64,000 nucleotides of DNA from Anodontia alba (GCA_964016985.1 OZ024828.1:11622610-11686609), one strand, 5' to 3'. Numbered from the stretch's first letter, positions 33,987-46,405 are shown. Notes: generated by a model not told the origin, from the letters alone. Translations and numbers: made by a program.

Positions 33987-36900
33987 CTGCCTGGAATTGA
34001 GTGCATATGGGTTGAAATATTTTTGAAACATAAACACATGCTTTTTGGCGTTTTTACACCACCACATTCAGATCATGTGTACGAAATTCATAATTCACCT
34101 GAAAGAAGGCAATAGAAAATAGAGACATAGAAGACTCGATACATTTGGCAGATTACTTAACATGCAAATGAGTCATTACAGGTGATTTTAATTACAACAT
34201 GCTAAATGACTTACTAACGCAAAATATCCACCAACAGCCACAATTTCACTACAACAATGTATACAACCACTGCAAATTCTTTCACTGAAAATTCGTGTTC
34301 CTGATTGACTAATTTTGTCTCAAATGACAGACCAAGCCCCTTTTCACGTGGGGAACCATTCTTATCTCAGTGACATTCTTCTCAGGACGTTCGCTTTCAT
34401 TGTCCTGTCTTTGGGATTCTTAACTTTTCAAAACCAAAATCCAAATCTTTTACTCGTCATATTTGGTCTTATGATCGAGGAGACTTTAACCTGTTAAGAG
34501 AAAAAGCTTCGCTGACCGATTGGAATTTACTTAAAAATGAAGACATCGACACTTACGCTTGTAATATAACAAATCATATTTTAGAACTTTCTAAGCAGTG
34601 TATTCCAAATAAAACAATTCGAGTAAGACCTTCCGATTTGCCATGGATAACCTGTGCAATTAAAAAACACATTCGCAAACGAAAACGTTTATTTCGGAAA
34701 GCCAAAGCAACACAAGATAATGCAATTTGGGCTAAATTTCGAAGACAGCGAAATAAAACCACCTCTTTAATTCGTCGTTCCAAACAGACATACTTGGAAA
34801 AATTAGCAGAAAAACTGAAGTGTAATGATTTGTCATCAAGAGATTGGTGGTCAACCTTAAAAGGTTTTATTTGCCCAAATAAAACAAAAACAATTCCTCC
34901 CTTACATTCCAATGGCAATATCATAACAGAAACTATAGACAAAGCTAATTTACTTAACAATTTTTTTCGAGATCAAACAATTATTGATGATTACAATATT
35001 GACCCTCCAACAGTTACAGCATACCCTGTTTTCTCTGAACTTGATTCTCTTATTTTAACATCAGATGATGTTTTATCTGTTCTTAAGTTACTTCCTATCG
35101 GCAAAGCTGCAGGCCCAGATGGTGTCAGCAATAGAATTTTAAAAGAACTTTCTGAACAGATTGCTGAACCATTAACTTCCCTCTTCAACGAATCTTTGAC
35201 AAAAAGTTGTATTCCTCAAGCTTGGAAAATTGCAAATGTCAGTCCCATCGCGAAAAATGACGACCCCTCACTTCCGTCAAATTATCGACCAATTTCGTTG
35301 TTAAGTAATCTAGATAAAGTTTTTGAAAGAGTCATTTTTAAACATATACATAATCATCTTCGAGACAATAATATTTTAACGGAATACCAGTCAGGTTTTA
35401 CTCCAGGTGATTCTACAACGAATCAGTTGACTTATTTATATGATACATTTTGTCAAGCACTAGATCTTGGTAAAGAGGTGAGAGTAGTGTTCTGTGATAT
35501 CAGCAAAGCTTTTGATCGGGTGTGGCACAAGGGTCTAATTTGTAAACTGAAAGCTGCTGGTATCACAGGTACACTACTCAGTTGGTTTCAAGATTATTTA
35601 AGTAACAGAAAACAAAGTGTTGTTATTCCTGGCGCTACGTCGGAGTTAATTTCCATCGGTGCTGGTGTCCCACAAGGGTCTATCTTAGGGCCAATTCTGT
35701 TTCTTTTATATATTAATGATATCGTCTCGGAAATAGGTTCAAATATAAGACTCTTTGCTGACGACACTTCCTTATATATAATTGTGGAACAACCAGAAAC
35801 AGCGGCCTTACAATTAAACTTGGATCTTGAAATTATTTCTGATTGGGCTAAAGGGTGGTTGGTGTCGTTCAACCCGAACAAAACTGAAGCCATGATAATA
35901 TCACGGAAAGTTAATAAGCCGTATCACCCTCCATTACTCATGACAAATTGTCAGATACAGGAAGTAGACTCACACAAACATCTTGGGTTACATTTTTCAA
36001 ACAATGGCTCATGGCATAACCATATAGAAAGTATTAAGGAAAAAGCTTGGCAAAGAGTGAATGTTATGCGGAAATTAAAATTTTTATTAGATAGAAAATC
36101 TTTGGAAATAATTTATATATCTTTTATACGACCTCTTTTGGAATACGGCGATAGAATATGGGACAATTGTACTTTATATGAAAAACGTGAATTAGATAAA
36201 ATACAAAATGAAGCAGCTAGAATTGTAACTGGTGCTACAGCCTTGGTCTCTTTGCAAGCTTTATACAATGAAGTCGGCTGGGATTCTCTTCAGACTAGGA
36301 GAACTAATCACAAACTTATAACTTTCTTTAAAATGCAACATGGTTTAGTGCCCCATTATTTGTCAAGTCTTACTCCACCTTCTTTTAGTGAAACATCTAT
36401 GTACAACACTAGGAATGCAGACGATTACATTACTATCCAATGTCACTCTCAGAGCTACTTTAATTCATTTTTACCATCTGTTGTTCGAGAATGGAATAAC
36501 TTACCTCAACAAGCTAAACAAATTACTTCGTTATTGTCATTTAAATCATTTTTGACTTCAAACAAAATCAAAGTGCCAAAATATTATTACCATGGAAAGA
36601 GAAAATGGCAGGCAATGCATGTGCGCCTCAGAACAAATTGTAGTGCTTTGAATAGTGATCTCCATTTAAAAAATATAGTTGACTCAGGCGTCTGTTCTTG
36701 TGGAGCAATAGAAAATGCTCACCATTATTTCTTTCAATGTGATAAATATCGGCATCAACGAGATGAATTATATACTGAACTTGCATTTCTGCCCTCTGTT
36801 ACTTTGAAAATATTGTTATATGGCGATGAGTCAAGAGGCATGAATGACAATATTCATATTTTTGATAGCGTACAGAAATTCATTGCAAATAGTAAGCGAT

Positions 36901-37649
36901 TCTAGATTGCAACAGTTTTTGCCAATCTTTTCAAACAGCCAGTGGAATATTCTCGGTATCATATGTATGAGCTAGATGGTGGTGCTGTATTGATTAGTAG
37001 CCAATTATCGCTTCGTTCTTTCATTTTATTCATTTATTTATTTACTTACTTCCTCACTTGTCGTTGGATATACAGTTGAACACGGTAAACCAGATCGAAA
37101 TGTGAGCAAATGAATATATGATGTTTATGTAGGACACATGGGCGTATGTGCATGACTGAATATGTAGATATGTATTTGCATGTTTAGGTGTACATATATG
37201 TATGCGTGTTTGTGTATTGTGTATATATACATTTGCAAATATGTTTGCAGCTCTGTTCAATAAATATTACAAATGTGTTTAGAGGAAATTTACAGTTTAC
37301 CTTTATTTCGCTTTGTTTTCACTTATTTTTCTATTTATTTATTTATTTATTTATTTATTGCTCTTTTTGGTGTCATTTGTTTTATTAACATATTTATATA
37401 TTTATTTATCTCCTCTCTTTTTCTGTGTCATTATCTTCTCTTGCAGACTTATATTCCACAATTTGACATATATATATATGTAGGCATTCGTATAATGCTC
37501 ACAGATGGACTCGCCATTACGTTCACATTTGCTATCATATTAGGAGATGAAATTTATAAGCTATTTATAGCTTTCGTTCAAATCCTTAGCTGATATTATG
37601 TATATTGTGTATCATGTTTATTTGTTGATTAAATAAATACGTTTAAACC
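33987..37649 (+). mobile_element. 5'-truncated non-LTR retrotransposon, 3.66 kb, 11-bp target duplication
   Basis: AATGTTCATGT at 33976-33986 and at 37650-37660 are the target duplication. Unit 3 (45527) and unit 1 have the uninterrupted site. The 5' 400 bp is the broken endonuclease end (LPGIECIWVE at the start, GDFNYNML at about 34184), followed by the RT frame and a 740-bp AT-rich 3' region ending in GATTAAATAAATACG. It has no long poly-A. Confidence 0.95.
34374..36905 (+). CDS. Reverse transcriptase ORF of the non-LTR element (endonuclease end plus RT)
   Basis: One frame is open from 34374 to the stop at 36903-36905 (first ATG 34638, 755 codons). It starts in the last part of an EEP endonuclease domain (HCPVFGILNF, the SDHxPV-like block, lacking its Asp) and contains all RT blocks: GPDGVSNRILKELS, SNYRPISLLSNLDKVFERVI, QSGFTPGDSTTNQL, VFCDISKAFDRVWHKG, GVPQGSILGPILFLLYINDI and the catalytic LFADDTSLYI. 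A Cys/His knuckle (CSCGAIENAHHYFFQC) lies near the C terminus. The RT core looks intact, but the element cannot be autonomous because most of the endonuclease is missing or out of frame. Jockey/CR1-like superfamily is likely; the clade is not resolved by eye. Confidence 0.9.
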   Translation, partial: HSSQDVRFHCPVFGILNFSKPKSKSFTRHIWSYDRGDFNLLREKASLTDWNLLKNEDIDTYACNITNHILELSKQCIPNKTIRVRPSDLPWITCAIKKHIRKRKRLFRKAKATQDNAIWAKFRRQRNKTTSLIRRSKQTYLEKLAEKLKCNDLSSRDWWSTLKGFICPNKTKTIPPLHSNGNIITETIDKANLLNNFFRDQTIIDDYNIDPPTVTAYPVFSELDSLILTSDDVLSVLKLLPIGKAAGPDGVSNRILKELSEQIAEPLTSLFNESLTKSCIPQAWKIANVSPIAKNDDPSLPSNYRPISLLSNLDKVFERVIFKHIHNHLRDNNILTEYQSGFTPGDSTTNQLTYLYDTFCQALDLGKEVRVVFCDISKAFDRVWHKGLICKLKAAGITGTLLSWFQDYLSNRKQSVVIPGATSELISIGAGVPQGSILGPILFLLYINDIVSEIGSNIRLFADDTSLYIIVEQPETAALQLNLDLEIISDWAKGWLVSFNPNKTEAMIISRKVNKPYHPPLLMTNCQIQEVDSHKHLGLHFSNNGSWHNHIESIKEKAWQRVNVMRKLKFLLDRKSLEIIYISFIRPLLEYGDRIWDNCTLYEKRELDKIQNEAARIVTGATALVSLQALYNEVGWDSLQTRRTNHKLITFFKMQHGLVPHYLSSLTPPSFSETSMYNTRNADDYITIQCHSQSYFNSFLPSVVREWNNLPQQAKQITSLLSFKSFLTSNKIKVPKYYYHGKRKWQAMHVRLRTNCSALNSDLHLKNIVDSGVCSCGAIENAHHYFFQCDKYRHQRDELYTELAFLPSVTLKILLYGDESRGMNDNIHIFDSVQKFIANSKRF

Positions 37650-37728
37650 AATGTTCATGTATTTTTTCATTTATTTATTTATTTATTGTACCTGTCATTA
37701 TTGTACCTGTCTTTTTTCCTCATTACTT

Positions 37729-37851
37729 TGTCACTCATATTAATGAGTATGCGTTCCAAAGAAATCTGATCTTCTCAATGAAGTCAAGCAACGCCAACCC
37801 GGTTAATGCCTGGATGGGTGAACGCATAACACTAGCGGGTGCTGTAGATTT
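37729..37851 (+). pseudogene. 5S rRNA-like copy b, unit 2
   Basis: Uninterrupted version of the copy that carries a SINE in unit 1: AAGTCAAGCAACG, TGCCTGGATGGGTGAACGC, GCGGGTGCTGTAG and then a T run. The A-box differs by one base from copy a. Confidence 0.75.
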
Positions 37852-38221
37852 TTCATGTATTTTTTTTTTTCTTCTTCTTCTTTTTCTCTGCCTGCTCAGT
37901 TTTCGTTTTGCATATGCTCTGCAGACGTCCTTTCCTATGACATGACTCGGATATGTCTTTCCTCTACATGGGAAGATAATATAAAACTTTGAAAAGAAAA
38001 CAGTAGTCAGTCGGCGGATATGTATAATCAAGGACGGATTCGGAGGGGGTATGGGGGCTTCAGTCGAGCATCCCCACCCCCAGCTTTTGAATCAAAAGTT
38101 TATTTTCATGGGAAATTATGGATAAATTTTGGATACCGTATTTAACCTAAATATTCACATCCCTTATTTTCACCTTATACTTAACTTCACTTGACAACCT
38201 GCGAGTAAGACTCTGTGTAAA

Positions 38222-38310
38222 ATTGCAGGATGAGTGGCAAACAGTGTGGACCCAGATCAGACGCCGCATTTTCCGGCGTCTGATCTGAGTCTACACTGTT
38301 TGCTCAGGCC
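38222..38310. repeat. Dispersed ~80-bp hairpin, unit 2
   Basis: Orthologue of 26488-26573, nearly identical. Confidence 0.75.
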
Positions 38311-39793
38311 TGTCTTTCCAAATACGTAGGGTAAGTACGGACATTTGATCAAATCGAGCCCTCACCCCCCACCCCTTCCCCTCATAAGTAATTCTGGATC
38401 CGCCCCTGTAAAGTCAAATCAGGTGTTTTTGTTCTCTAATAGAATCATCGGACACTTTACATAGAATATGTGAAAGGACAGTTAAGGCCATGCACGAATA
38501 AACTGGATTTGCTTCGAAGGATACGAAGGCAGATCTGGACTTTCGTTTCTAGAAAAAATCATTTATCACGACAAGAGATAAATGACATCATTTGAATTTT
38601 AGGCTCTTAAACGTTTCCTGCTTTCGTTTTTCAGGCATGCGTTAGAATGTTTTGAGTCATTTGCACCACATTCACCTCTTGCCTCAAACGCTGCTAGTAC
38701 TCCTATGTTTTGGATAGAGTAGGCATTATGCTTGGTTCTTGGGAGTCGACAGTCGGTTCACCCTTTGCCGCGTCTTTTCTGTAGCGTTTGGTCATGCTGA
38801 CACGAACCTTTTATACGCTTATAACCTGTTAAATGGAAATTAAAAACAATTGTTTTTACAAACTTCATGTTTATATGTCTGTAAACACGACAACGGGCAT
38901 TTAACTTGGGGATCATGATCTGCACGATCTTCTAGCACTGCCTACTCCGCTAACATACAGAGCCACTATTTCTGATTAAAACATTTAGTTGGAAATTTTC
39001 ATCAGGCTGTTTGTCCATATATTCTGAACTGCAAAACGCGACTTACACAGATACATACTTTCTGCTAGAAATGTTCGTTCGCTTTGTTTAAAAACATGCA
39101 TGACTCATGTGTGTTCATTGTGAGACTGTTGACAAAGCACGGAGGAAACTCTTGCCAAGGAAAACTGCTTACAAACGGAAATATTAGCGCTTGCAAAAAT
39201 AATCTTCAACAAATGAATAACTAGTTAGTGTGTGCAGAGTTGCGGGCTTAATTGTTTCTACACTGGAAACATTGCGTTGTGCTTGATAAAAGTATTAAAA
39301 ACGGAGATGTCAGATCGAAATCTTATGCATACAAAAAGCGGTAATAGACTGTTGCATTGAGTAGCAGCTGAGAATAACAGACTTGTGGGTATTTAAGTAC
39401 ATTTTGTGTTGTGCTTGTTGATATAAATATGATGACAAACACTTGAAATAAGTTTCTAGAAGTGTATTGTAACACTCATGACATCATCGTGATTTGCTCT
39501 GAAAGAAATATCTAAGCTTTTTTTTCTATTATTCCTTTCCTCTACCCCCTACCAAGAACACCCATTACAAACTAGAAAGATAATGGTAGTCCCACAAGAC
39601 CCACAGCCCGGCCAGTAAAAATAATAAATAAAAAAAAAATAAAAAATAAAATGGTACGGGGAAAGGGAGTTAACTTTGCGAATCCTCCATCGGAGAAGTT
39701 CTCTTGAGGAACGAGAATGCAGATCCCGTTCATGACCGCCCAGACAACTCTAGACAGAATCTAACTTAACGACACGTAGGAAATACAGTAGTT

Positions 39794-40045
39794 GTTGTTG
39801 TGCGGATTTTTAACGCTACCAGGCACCCGAGGCACACAGAGGCAGCGGCGATTGCTATGATATACATGTATTTGTACAGCCTTGCTTTCATGGATCACCC
39901 ATGCACACCAAGCGCCGCCCTGTCCACTTTATACTCAACCCAACCCAGCCTCCAGCTAGGCGCACTAATGGTCTGAAGATTGTCTCGACCCGAGCGGGAT
40001 TCGAACCCACGATTTCCCGCTTGAAAGTCGGTAATACAGTATACC
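39794..40045 (-). mobile_element. tRNA-derived SINE, unit 2, 14-bp target duplication
   Basis: GAAATACAGTAGTT at 39780-39793 and 40046-40059. Read on the minus strand: B-box GTGGGTTCGAATCCC, body, then CGGTGCC-type sequence and the tail GTTAAAAATCCGCACAACAA. The 5' head before CGACTTTCAAGCGGG is unlike the head in unit 3 and lacks an A-box. Unit 1 has the empty site (AAATACAGTAGTTTGACC at 28040). Confidence 0.9.
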
Positions 40046-42359
40046 GAAATACAGTAGTTTGACCTGAGCACGATAAATACACATAAAATATTAATTCTAA
40101 ATGGTATCTCCAGAGCGCAATGAGAGGATATTAGCGCCCAGTTATTAACAGCTTTGTTTCGCTTAAACAAAAAGTCTTCTAATGAAAACATTATTTTAAA
40201 TAATATATGACATTCAGTTACAATGTTAGAATAGAACTTATTATTGTGCCAGATGGTCTCATTTCAGTATCAAACAGCGCATTAGCTCCCTTTACAAAAC
40301 AACTATTTAAATAAATAATAATGCCAAGGACTATTGGGCTAAAATAGCCGAGGGGTTACGGATGTCCACTTTAGAACAGTTGATCAAACTGGACGCAGTG
40401 GTCAAATCTTCTAGGCGTGAGTTCGAAATCTGATGATGGAATAATCGTATTGTAATTCTTTACTTATTCCTTTATTATTTTTATTGTTCAAGTTTTATTA
40501 TATTTGTCTTCTATGTCATTACCCTAGTATGCTATATTTTTTTTTTTTTTTTTTTTTTTTCAAAACCTTCGCTATATATGTATTAGATACAGCAGAATAC
40601 ATGAACAGACAGCAACAGCCTGATAAGATCGCGTGGATATGCTGAGGGATGCGCAGCCTGATCTGGGTCTTCGTTGTCCGCACATGCAAAAACAATCATT
40701 TTCTTACAACATGGCTTTAAGTTAGTCATTAAAGCCCTGAAATGTCAAACCTGGTTTTCTGGAAAAGCAAATAATAGAAAACTATCAAGTTGTCTTCTGC
40801 TGAATTTGCACAGAGAGTGGTAAAGGTTAAAAAACCTCAGTAAAGGAAATAAATTTGAAACTATTTCTTTATCTGAACTTAATTTGCAGCAAGGTTTATA
40901 CAAACACATTAATGCCAGTCACTGCTGGAGTCAGCTAGCCAATGATATGACATTTCCTCCTGTAAGTCGTTTCAAGCAACATAGCCCCCGTTAGTAGAAT
41001 TATAAGTCTCTGAACTGACATGATATAGGATATCCTGGGATCCAGCCTCCACGCGTTACAATACATTTCACCACCACAGCAGCGTATTACAACATAGCAA
41101 ATCCCTCCCCTCCCCTCCCCTTCCCCAACCCTCATCCCCATCCCCCTGCACCCCGCCTATCCACATCAAGTCCTTCAACCATATGAAAGGGACAATATGC
41201 CGAGTGAGAACAGTAAAGACCCTAAACAGCATACGCATCCGATTGCAGAGATCGAGAGAAAGACATTGACCTTACGCATTGCTAAAAAATAATACATAGA
41301 ATTAGTGTTTCATACATGACGAAACATCTGAGTCTAGTACCTGCACACCTAGTTCAAACCTGCATTCTGTTTCACTCGTTAGCATATTAAATATATCAAA
41401 TGGTCAATTAATGTAGGGATGTGGTTCAGTTTTATTTACAACAATAATTCAGAGGGGTAATAATGCGAAAAAGGCACGTTAGCTCCCGATGTCGGCAGTC
41501 AAATTCAAGTAATCAAGTTTATAAAATTATTGTGCACACTTTCACATGTCTGTCCGTATCGAATGGAAACGGATAGATGATCTGTAAAGATTGTATGAGA
41601 CAACTTTATCAGAAAATATTTGCTCCTTATGGGAGCAAATCCATTCGTTTTATAGTTGTCCCATTTTCCAAAGGGAGGGCATCAATTTCTACCGGGGTTG
41701 CCTCCCCTGGAAGTTCCCCATTATTATTAAGTGTAGATAGATGTAAAGGTTTCTGTGATTCTTTTTGTGTATTCTGTTTTATTCCCGATTTTAACCGTTA
41801 ACATGCTGAAAATTAAATGCGTAGATGACGGATGAGTCCTATGAATATTTTAACCCTAAAATAATCATTCAAAAAATGGCAACATTCTAACATACGTTTT
41901 CGGAAAAAATTAGGCTTGACATTTTATGTGAATTGTTTGCTAGGATAGAGATCTTGATATGATGTACACTTTTCATGTGAGACGGCTCAAATTACAAAAG
42001 GACACGTATTTCTGATGCTAACAGTAAAGATCCTGATTAGGGCACACTGGACTCTGATAAGATTTCGGAGGTGCGCAGCTTGTTCTGGGTATAGATGAAA
42101 ATGCACGCATGTATGTGTACAAGACAAACAGCATTACATGCAAGAATTCATGCACACTAGCATACATCCAAACGCGCATGCATGCACGCACGCCGTATGT
42201 AGGTCGGTAGGTAGGTAGGTGCGTGTGTGTGTGCGTGACAGCCATACATGCATATATACATGTATGCATGCATGCATGCATATATGTATGTTTGCATGCA
42301 TGCATTCTATGACTTTTATTATTATAATTTTGCTGACAATTGATATATCTAACGTGTTG

Positions 42360-42425
42360 CTGAATGAGTGGGAAACAGTATAGACCCTGATCAGGGTCTG
42401 ATCAGGGTCTACAATGTTTGTGCAG
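42360..42425. repeat. Dispersed hairpin, unit 3, loop lost
   Basis: ACAGTATAGACCCTGATCAG directly followed by GGTCTGATCAGGGTCTACAA; the tip seen in units 1 and 2 is deleted. Confidence 0.7.
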
Positions 42426-43497
42426 GACCGCATGTCCCAATACTTAGGGTTATTACCGTATTATCTTTACCGAATGGTAGCTAATGCAAGCTCTCCTCAG
42501 TTGTGAAAAGTCCCATTTCTCATATTCGGACACTTATCATTACTGCAAGTAGAAGTAGTAGCGGTAGTAGTTGTAGTAGTAGTAGTAGCAGAGGCAGTAG
42601 TAATATAAATCGACGTAGGAGAAAAGGGCCAACCTGACATATGCAAACAATGAATACTCCGAGCCATATGTGCATCCGCGCAGTCAGCAAAGGGATCTTC
42701 TATTTGACGACGTTTCCCCTAAATATTCAGACACTTCAACTCTTAACATACTTGCCCTAATAATTGGAAAGTCAATTTGGCTAACTATTCATGAGTCCAA
42801 GAAGTGCTGGACGAGAGACTTGCAGTGTCGACCCTGATTAGATGCTGCATTGAATTTTGTGACAGCCATATGGGAGAAATCTCGTCATCAATCTTGATGG
42901 GATTAGTGGCGATCTGGGCCGCACAGGTAAAGTCAACTCCGACTGTTTCCGTCATTTTACAATATAGCCCAAAGCAAGTGTCAGCCGAATATACAATCCT
43001 CATGCGGTTCCGTGCCAATCAAAGGAATTAAAATTCGAACTATCACGAAGTGATAAATGATTTAATGCATAATACAGAAAGTATCAAAAAGACCATTTTA
43101 AGATTAATCGAGAGGGGAAAAATATACCCGTATAAAGGGTATACATTTTTGTTTACAAACTTGTTCGCAGTATAGAATTTGTCTGAAAAGCCAATTAGAG
43201 TGGAAGCGATCAAGATCGTCTGATTTTTTTCTCCTGTGCATATGCTATATATTCTTTACATTTTGATAGCGGTTCCTTTTCTTCTCATAACAAACACCGG
43301 TTTTCCTTTAAGGGCAGTAATTTATAAATTATATCATCACAAAGTACACTTAATGAGTATTATGAAACCGTTCGCACAGGAATGATAGCGCATAGATAAA
43401 CACAAGCAACTGTGAATGAAGAAAACGTTTTCCGGCTGTAGCGTACATCAAAACGGTGACTTCCCATTTCGTCTATTCCCATTTTGTCTACTGTTTT

Positions 43498-44426
43498 CAC
43501 AACTTTATTACAACTTCTTTTTGCCGTCTGTTGTTCGCGAATGGAATGAACTCCCGGAACAAACACGTAATTCATCTAGTCTCAACATATTTTAAACCAG
43601 GATAAACAGCAATATTAACCTACCACCTTCTTACTATTTCACAGGCAAAAGAATTGGTCAGATTTATCACGCCACTTAGAACTAAATGCAGCTCTCTTCG
43701 CCAACACTTGTTTTCTAAAAATCTTATAGACAGCCCAAGATGCGCATGCGGTTCTGTGGAAGACAATCACCATTTCTTGTTAGTATGTGATCAGTATACA
43801 GACCTTATGCGGGAATTATTGACTACCGTGTCGGAAAAATGCAACCCTACTCTAGATGTATTGTTGTATGGAGATCTATCTCTATCATTAAAAGAAAATA
43901 AAGCTATTTTCTTAGCGGTACATGATTTCATACTGAAGTCGAAACGTTTTCACTAAACGAATATTAATCTATAAGGTTCCTTGCTACTTTTAGTAACTAA
44001 CACACAGTGACCTCAAATAAATATCACAAATCAAAAAATCCATACTTTTATATTTGATATTGACGGCTAGCTAGATTAATTTGTCGCGATCGGACCTAGT
44101 ATTTATTTAGTACATTGTATATCTTCCTCCACCTCTTCCCCCGTGGAGACAATAATATATCATAGTTTCATATCTATTTCTTGACATTTTGTTGAAATAG
44201 TTTACATTCATTACTTTTCATATAACTTATTGATACCACATACTTTTTTGTTGACGTTTGTCAGATCGTCTCAAATCACAAATTAGTTGTACAGATATGT
44301 ACAAGGGATACAGATTTAAAAAAGTCAAACGACTTTCTTCTGGATCCCATTTGTATGTATTGATGTTTTGTCATGTCTCGTTGTAAACGGTAATGTTATA
44401 TGTATACAAATAAAATAAAAGTTAAA
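43498..44426 (+). mobile_element. Non-LTR retrotransposon 3' fragment, 10-bp target duplication
   Basis: CTACTGTTTT at 43488-43497 and 44427-44436; the empty site is in unit 1 (24468). The coding part is a frameshifted C terminus of the same family as the 34374-36905 ORF: FFLPSVVREWNELPEQ, SYYFTGKRIGQIYHA, then an open run 43654-43956 with RCACGSVEDNHHFLLVC (knuckle) and FILKSKRFH at the end. The 3' UTR ends AAATAAAATAAAAG. Clearly a different copy or subfamily (moderate protein identity). Confidence 0.92.
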
Positions 44427-44714
44427 CTACTGTTTTTATTCCCATTTCATGTACTCAAATTCTGAGGGTAATTCCCATTTCGTCTACTTTTTGTTTTTCA
44501 ATATAATGACAAAGATCTGAACCAAAACTATTCAGATACAATATATATGATTAATAGTGATCATAAAAATACAGATTAATGATTAGAATCGGAGACTGCA
44601 CTGGTTTATTTGCCTGTTTGCCATGCTTTCCATACGAAATGAATGATGATGGATAATAAGGGAAACAAGTACACCAAAAAGGTAAAACCAGACTAACTTC
44701 TTTAAGTGTGATCT

Positions 44715-44815
44715 AGGTCTACACTGGTTGCTAGTTTAGTGGCAAACAGTGTAGACCCTGATCGGACACCGGGTTCTGCGGCGTCTGATCAAGGTCTAAA
44801 CTGTTTTCTCAGGTA
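44715..44815. repeat. Dispersed ~80-bp hairpin, unit 3
   Basis: Orthologue of 24768-24858. Confidence 0.75.
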
Positions 44816-45413
44816 TGCCTGTCTCAATACTTAGGGTTATTGCGGTATTTCGGTATGTGAAAAGTGCAATATGCCGATGCGATCAACAAAGACCCAAAAC
44901 ACCATACGCATCCGAATGAGAGATCGCGGGTGATCAACCAACAACATTAACACCTAATACTCTGGGGCATTTTTTGTTTCAGCAAACGACATTTTTTAAC
45001 TATTTTTTCTTATTTTTCCCAGAAACGGGATTAGACATTTCATGTAAATTGTCTCCAGACAATTTGCGATGAACTGTCACATTCTGTTTTCTGGTAAAAA
45101 AATAAAAAAAATATCAATTTGTCGTCTGCTGAATTAGCCCAGAGAGTGGTAAAGTTAAACGGTGCGCATTGCGAGAAAATAATATATACGAAACATTTGA
45201 GTCTAGTACCTGCAGACCTTTTTCAAACCTGCATTCTGCTTCATTCGTTAGTACGTAAAATAAATTAAATGTTCAATTAATGCAGGCATGTAGTTCATTT
45301 TTATTTACACCACTAATCCAAGGGGACCATAATGCGCGAAACGCACGCTAGCTCTTCGGTACATGTACATGTCGTCAAGTTTATAAAATGCTTAAATTAT
45401 TGCACTTCTGCAT

Positions 45414-45531
45414 GTCTGTCTGTATTGGGTGGAAACAAAGAGCAATCGTCTTTTCAATGAAGTTAAGCAACGCCAACCCGGTTAGTACTTTGATGGGTGA
45501 TATCCTTACACAATAGTGTTCTGTAGAATGT
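45414..45531 (+). pseudogene. 5S rRNA-like copy a, unit 3
   Basis: AAGTTAAGCAACG and GGTTAGTACTTTGATGGGTG; the TTTGATG (for TTGGATG) is a C-box change not seen in the other units. The second copy starts about 210 bp further on, so the pair looks like a remnant of a short-spacer 5S array. Confidence 0.75.
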
Positions 45532-45621
45532 TCGTGTATTTTTTCATTTATTTATTTATTTATTTATTTATTTATAAATTGTACCTGTCATTATTGTACC
45601 TGTCTTTTTTCCTCATTACTT

Positions 45622-45743
45622 TGTCACTCATATCAATGAGTATGCGTTCCAAGGAAATCAGATCTTTTCAATGAAGTCAAGCAACGCCAACCCAGTTAGT
45701 GCCTGGATGGGTGAACGCCTAACACTAGCGGGTGGTGTAGATT
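45622..45743 (+). pseudogene. 5S rRNA-like copy b, unit 3
   Basis: AAGTCAAGCAACG, TGCCTGGATGGGTGAACGCC and GCGGGTGGTGTAG, followed by TTTTTC. Spacer on both sides is T-rich with TTTA repeats. Confidence 0.75.
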
Positions 45744-46123
45744 TTTCATGTATTTTTATTTATTTTTTCTTTCTTCTTCTTTTTCTCTGCCTGCTCATTT
45801 TTCATTTTGCATATGTTCTGCAGACGCCCTTTCCTATGACATGACTCGGATATGTCTTTCCTCTACATGGGAAGATAATAAAAAATTTTGAAAAGAAAAC
45901 AGTAGTCAGTCGGCGGATATGTATAATCAAGGACGGATTCGGAGGGGTTTGTGGGCTTCAGTCGAGCACCCCCACTCCCAGCCTTTGAATCAAAAGTTCA
46001 TTTTCATGGGAAATTATGGTTAAATTTTGGATACCGTATTTACCCTAAATATTCACATCCCTTATTTTCACCTTATACTTATCTTCAAGTCCACTTGACA
46101 ACCTGCGAGTAAGACTCTGTGTA

Positions 46124-46400
46124 CATCACGAAAACGTACGTATATTTTGACCCCCTTAAACCCCACTTTTATATAGTAAAACTGGGGTTTACAGGGGTAT
46201 ACATTATTTTTCTTATTTCTGCTTAAAACATAGAATGTTAGTACTCGTTAGAACCGCCTCGTCGAGGCGGTTCTAACGAGTACCCACAATCTATGTTTTC
46301 GGCCGAAATATGAAAAATATCAGAATTTTTTATTTGTAAATTTTCAGTTTTTGGAGGTGAAATTTTCAATATAAATTTGAATAGGCGTGTTTTCGTAATG
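46124..46400 (-). mobile_element. Hairpin MITE copy 4, with known empty sites
   Basis: Ends CATCACGAAAACG and GTTTTCGTAATG; core CCGCCTCGTCGAGGCGG. Units 1 (about 26478) and 2 (about 38217) read CTCTGTGTAAAATTGC without the element; here it is CTCTGTGTA, element, AAAATTGC. The net change is the 277-bp element plus one A. Confidence 0.9.
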
Positions 46401-46405
46401 AAAAT

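Larger units (their letters stand above)
31502..41569 (+). repeat. Segmental triplication, unit 2 (10.1 kb)
   Basis: Begins CGGATAGATGATCTGTAAAG. It lacks about 440 bp present in units 1 and 3 (deletion point near 32999, TCTCAAAAGCGATCATAAAA). Private insertions are the non-LTR element 33987-37649 and the SINE 39794-40045. Without these it would be about 6.1 kb. Confidence 0.9.

Noticed and set aside
39888..40191. Minus-strand ORFs of 64 and 98 codons
   Set aside because: They are the SINE at 39794-40045 read through; similar frames (ESRSGRDN) are common SINE artefacts.
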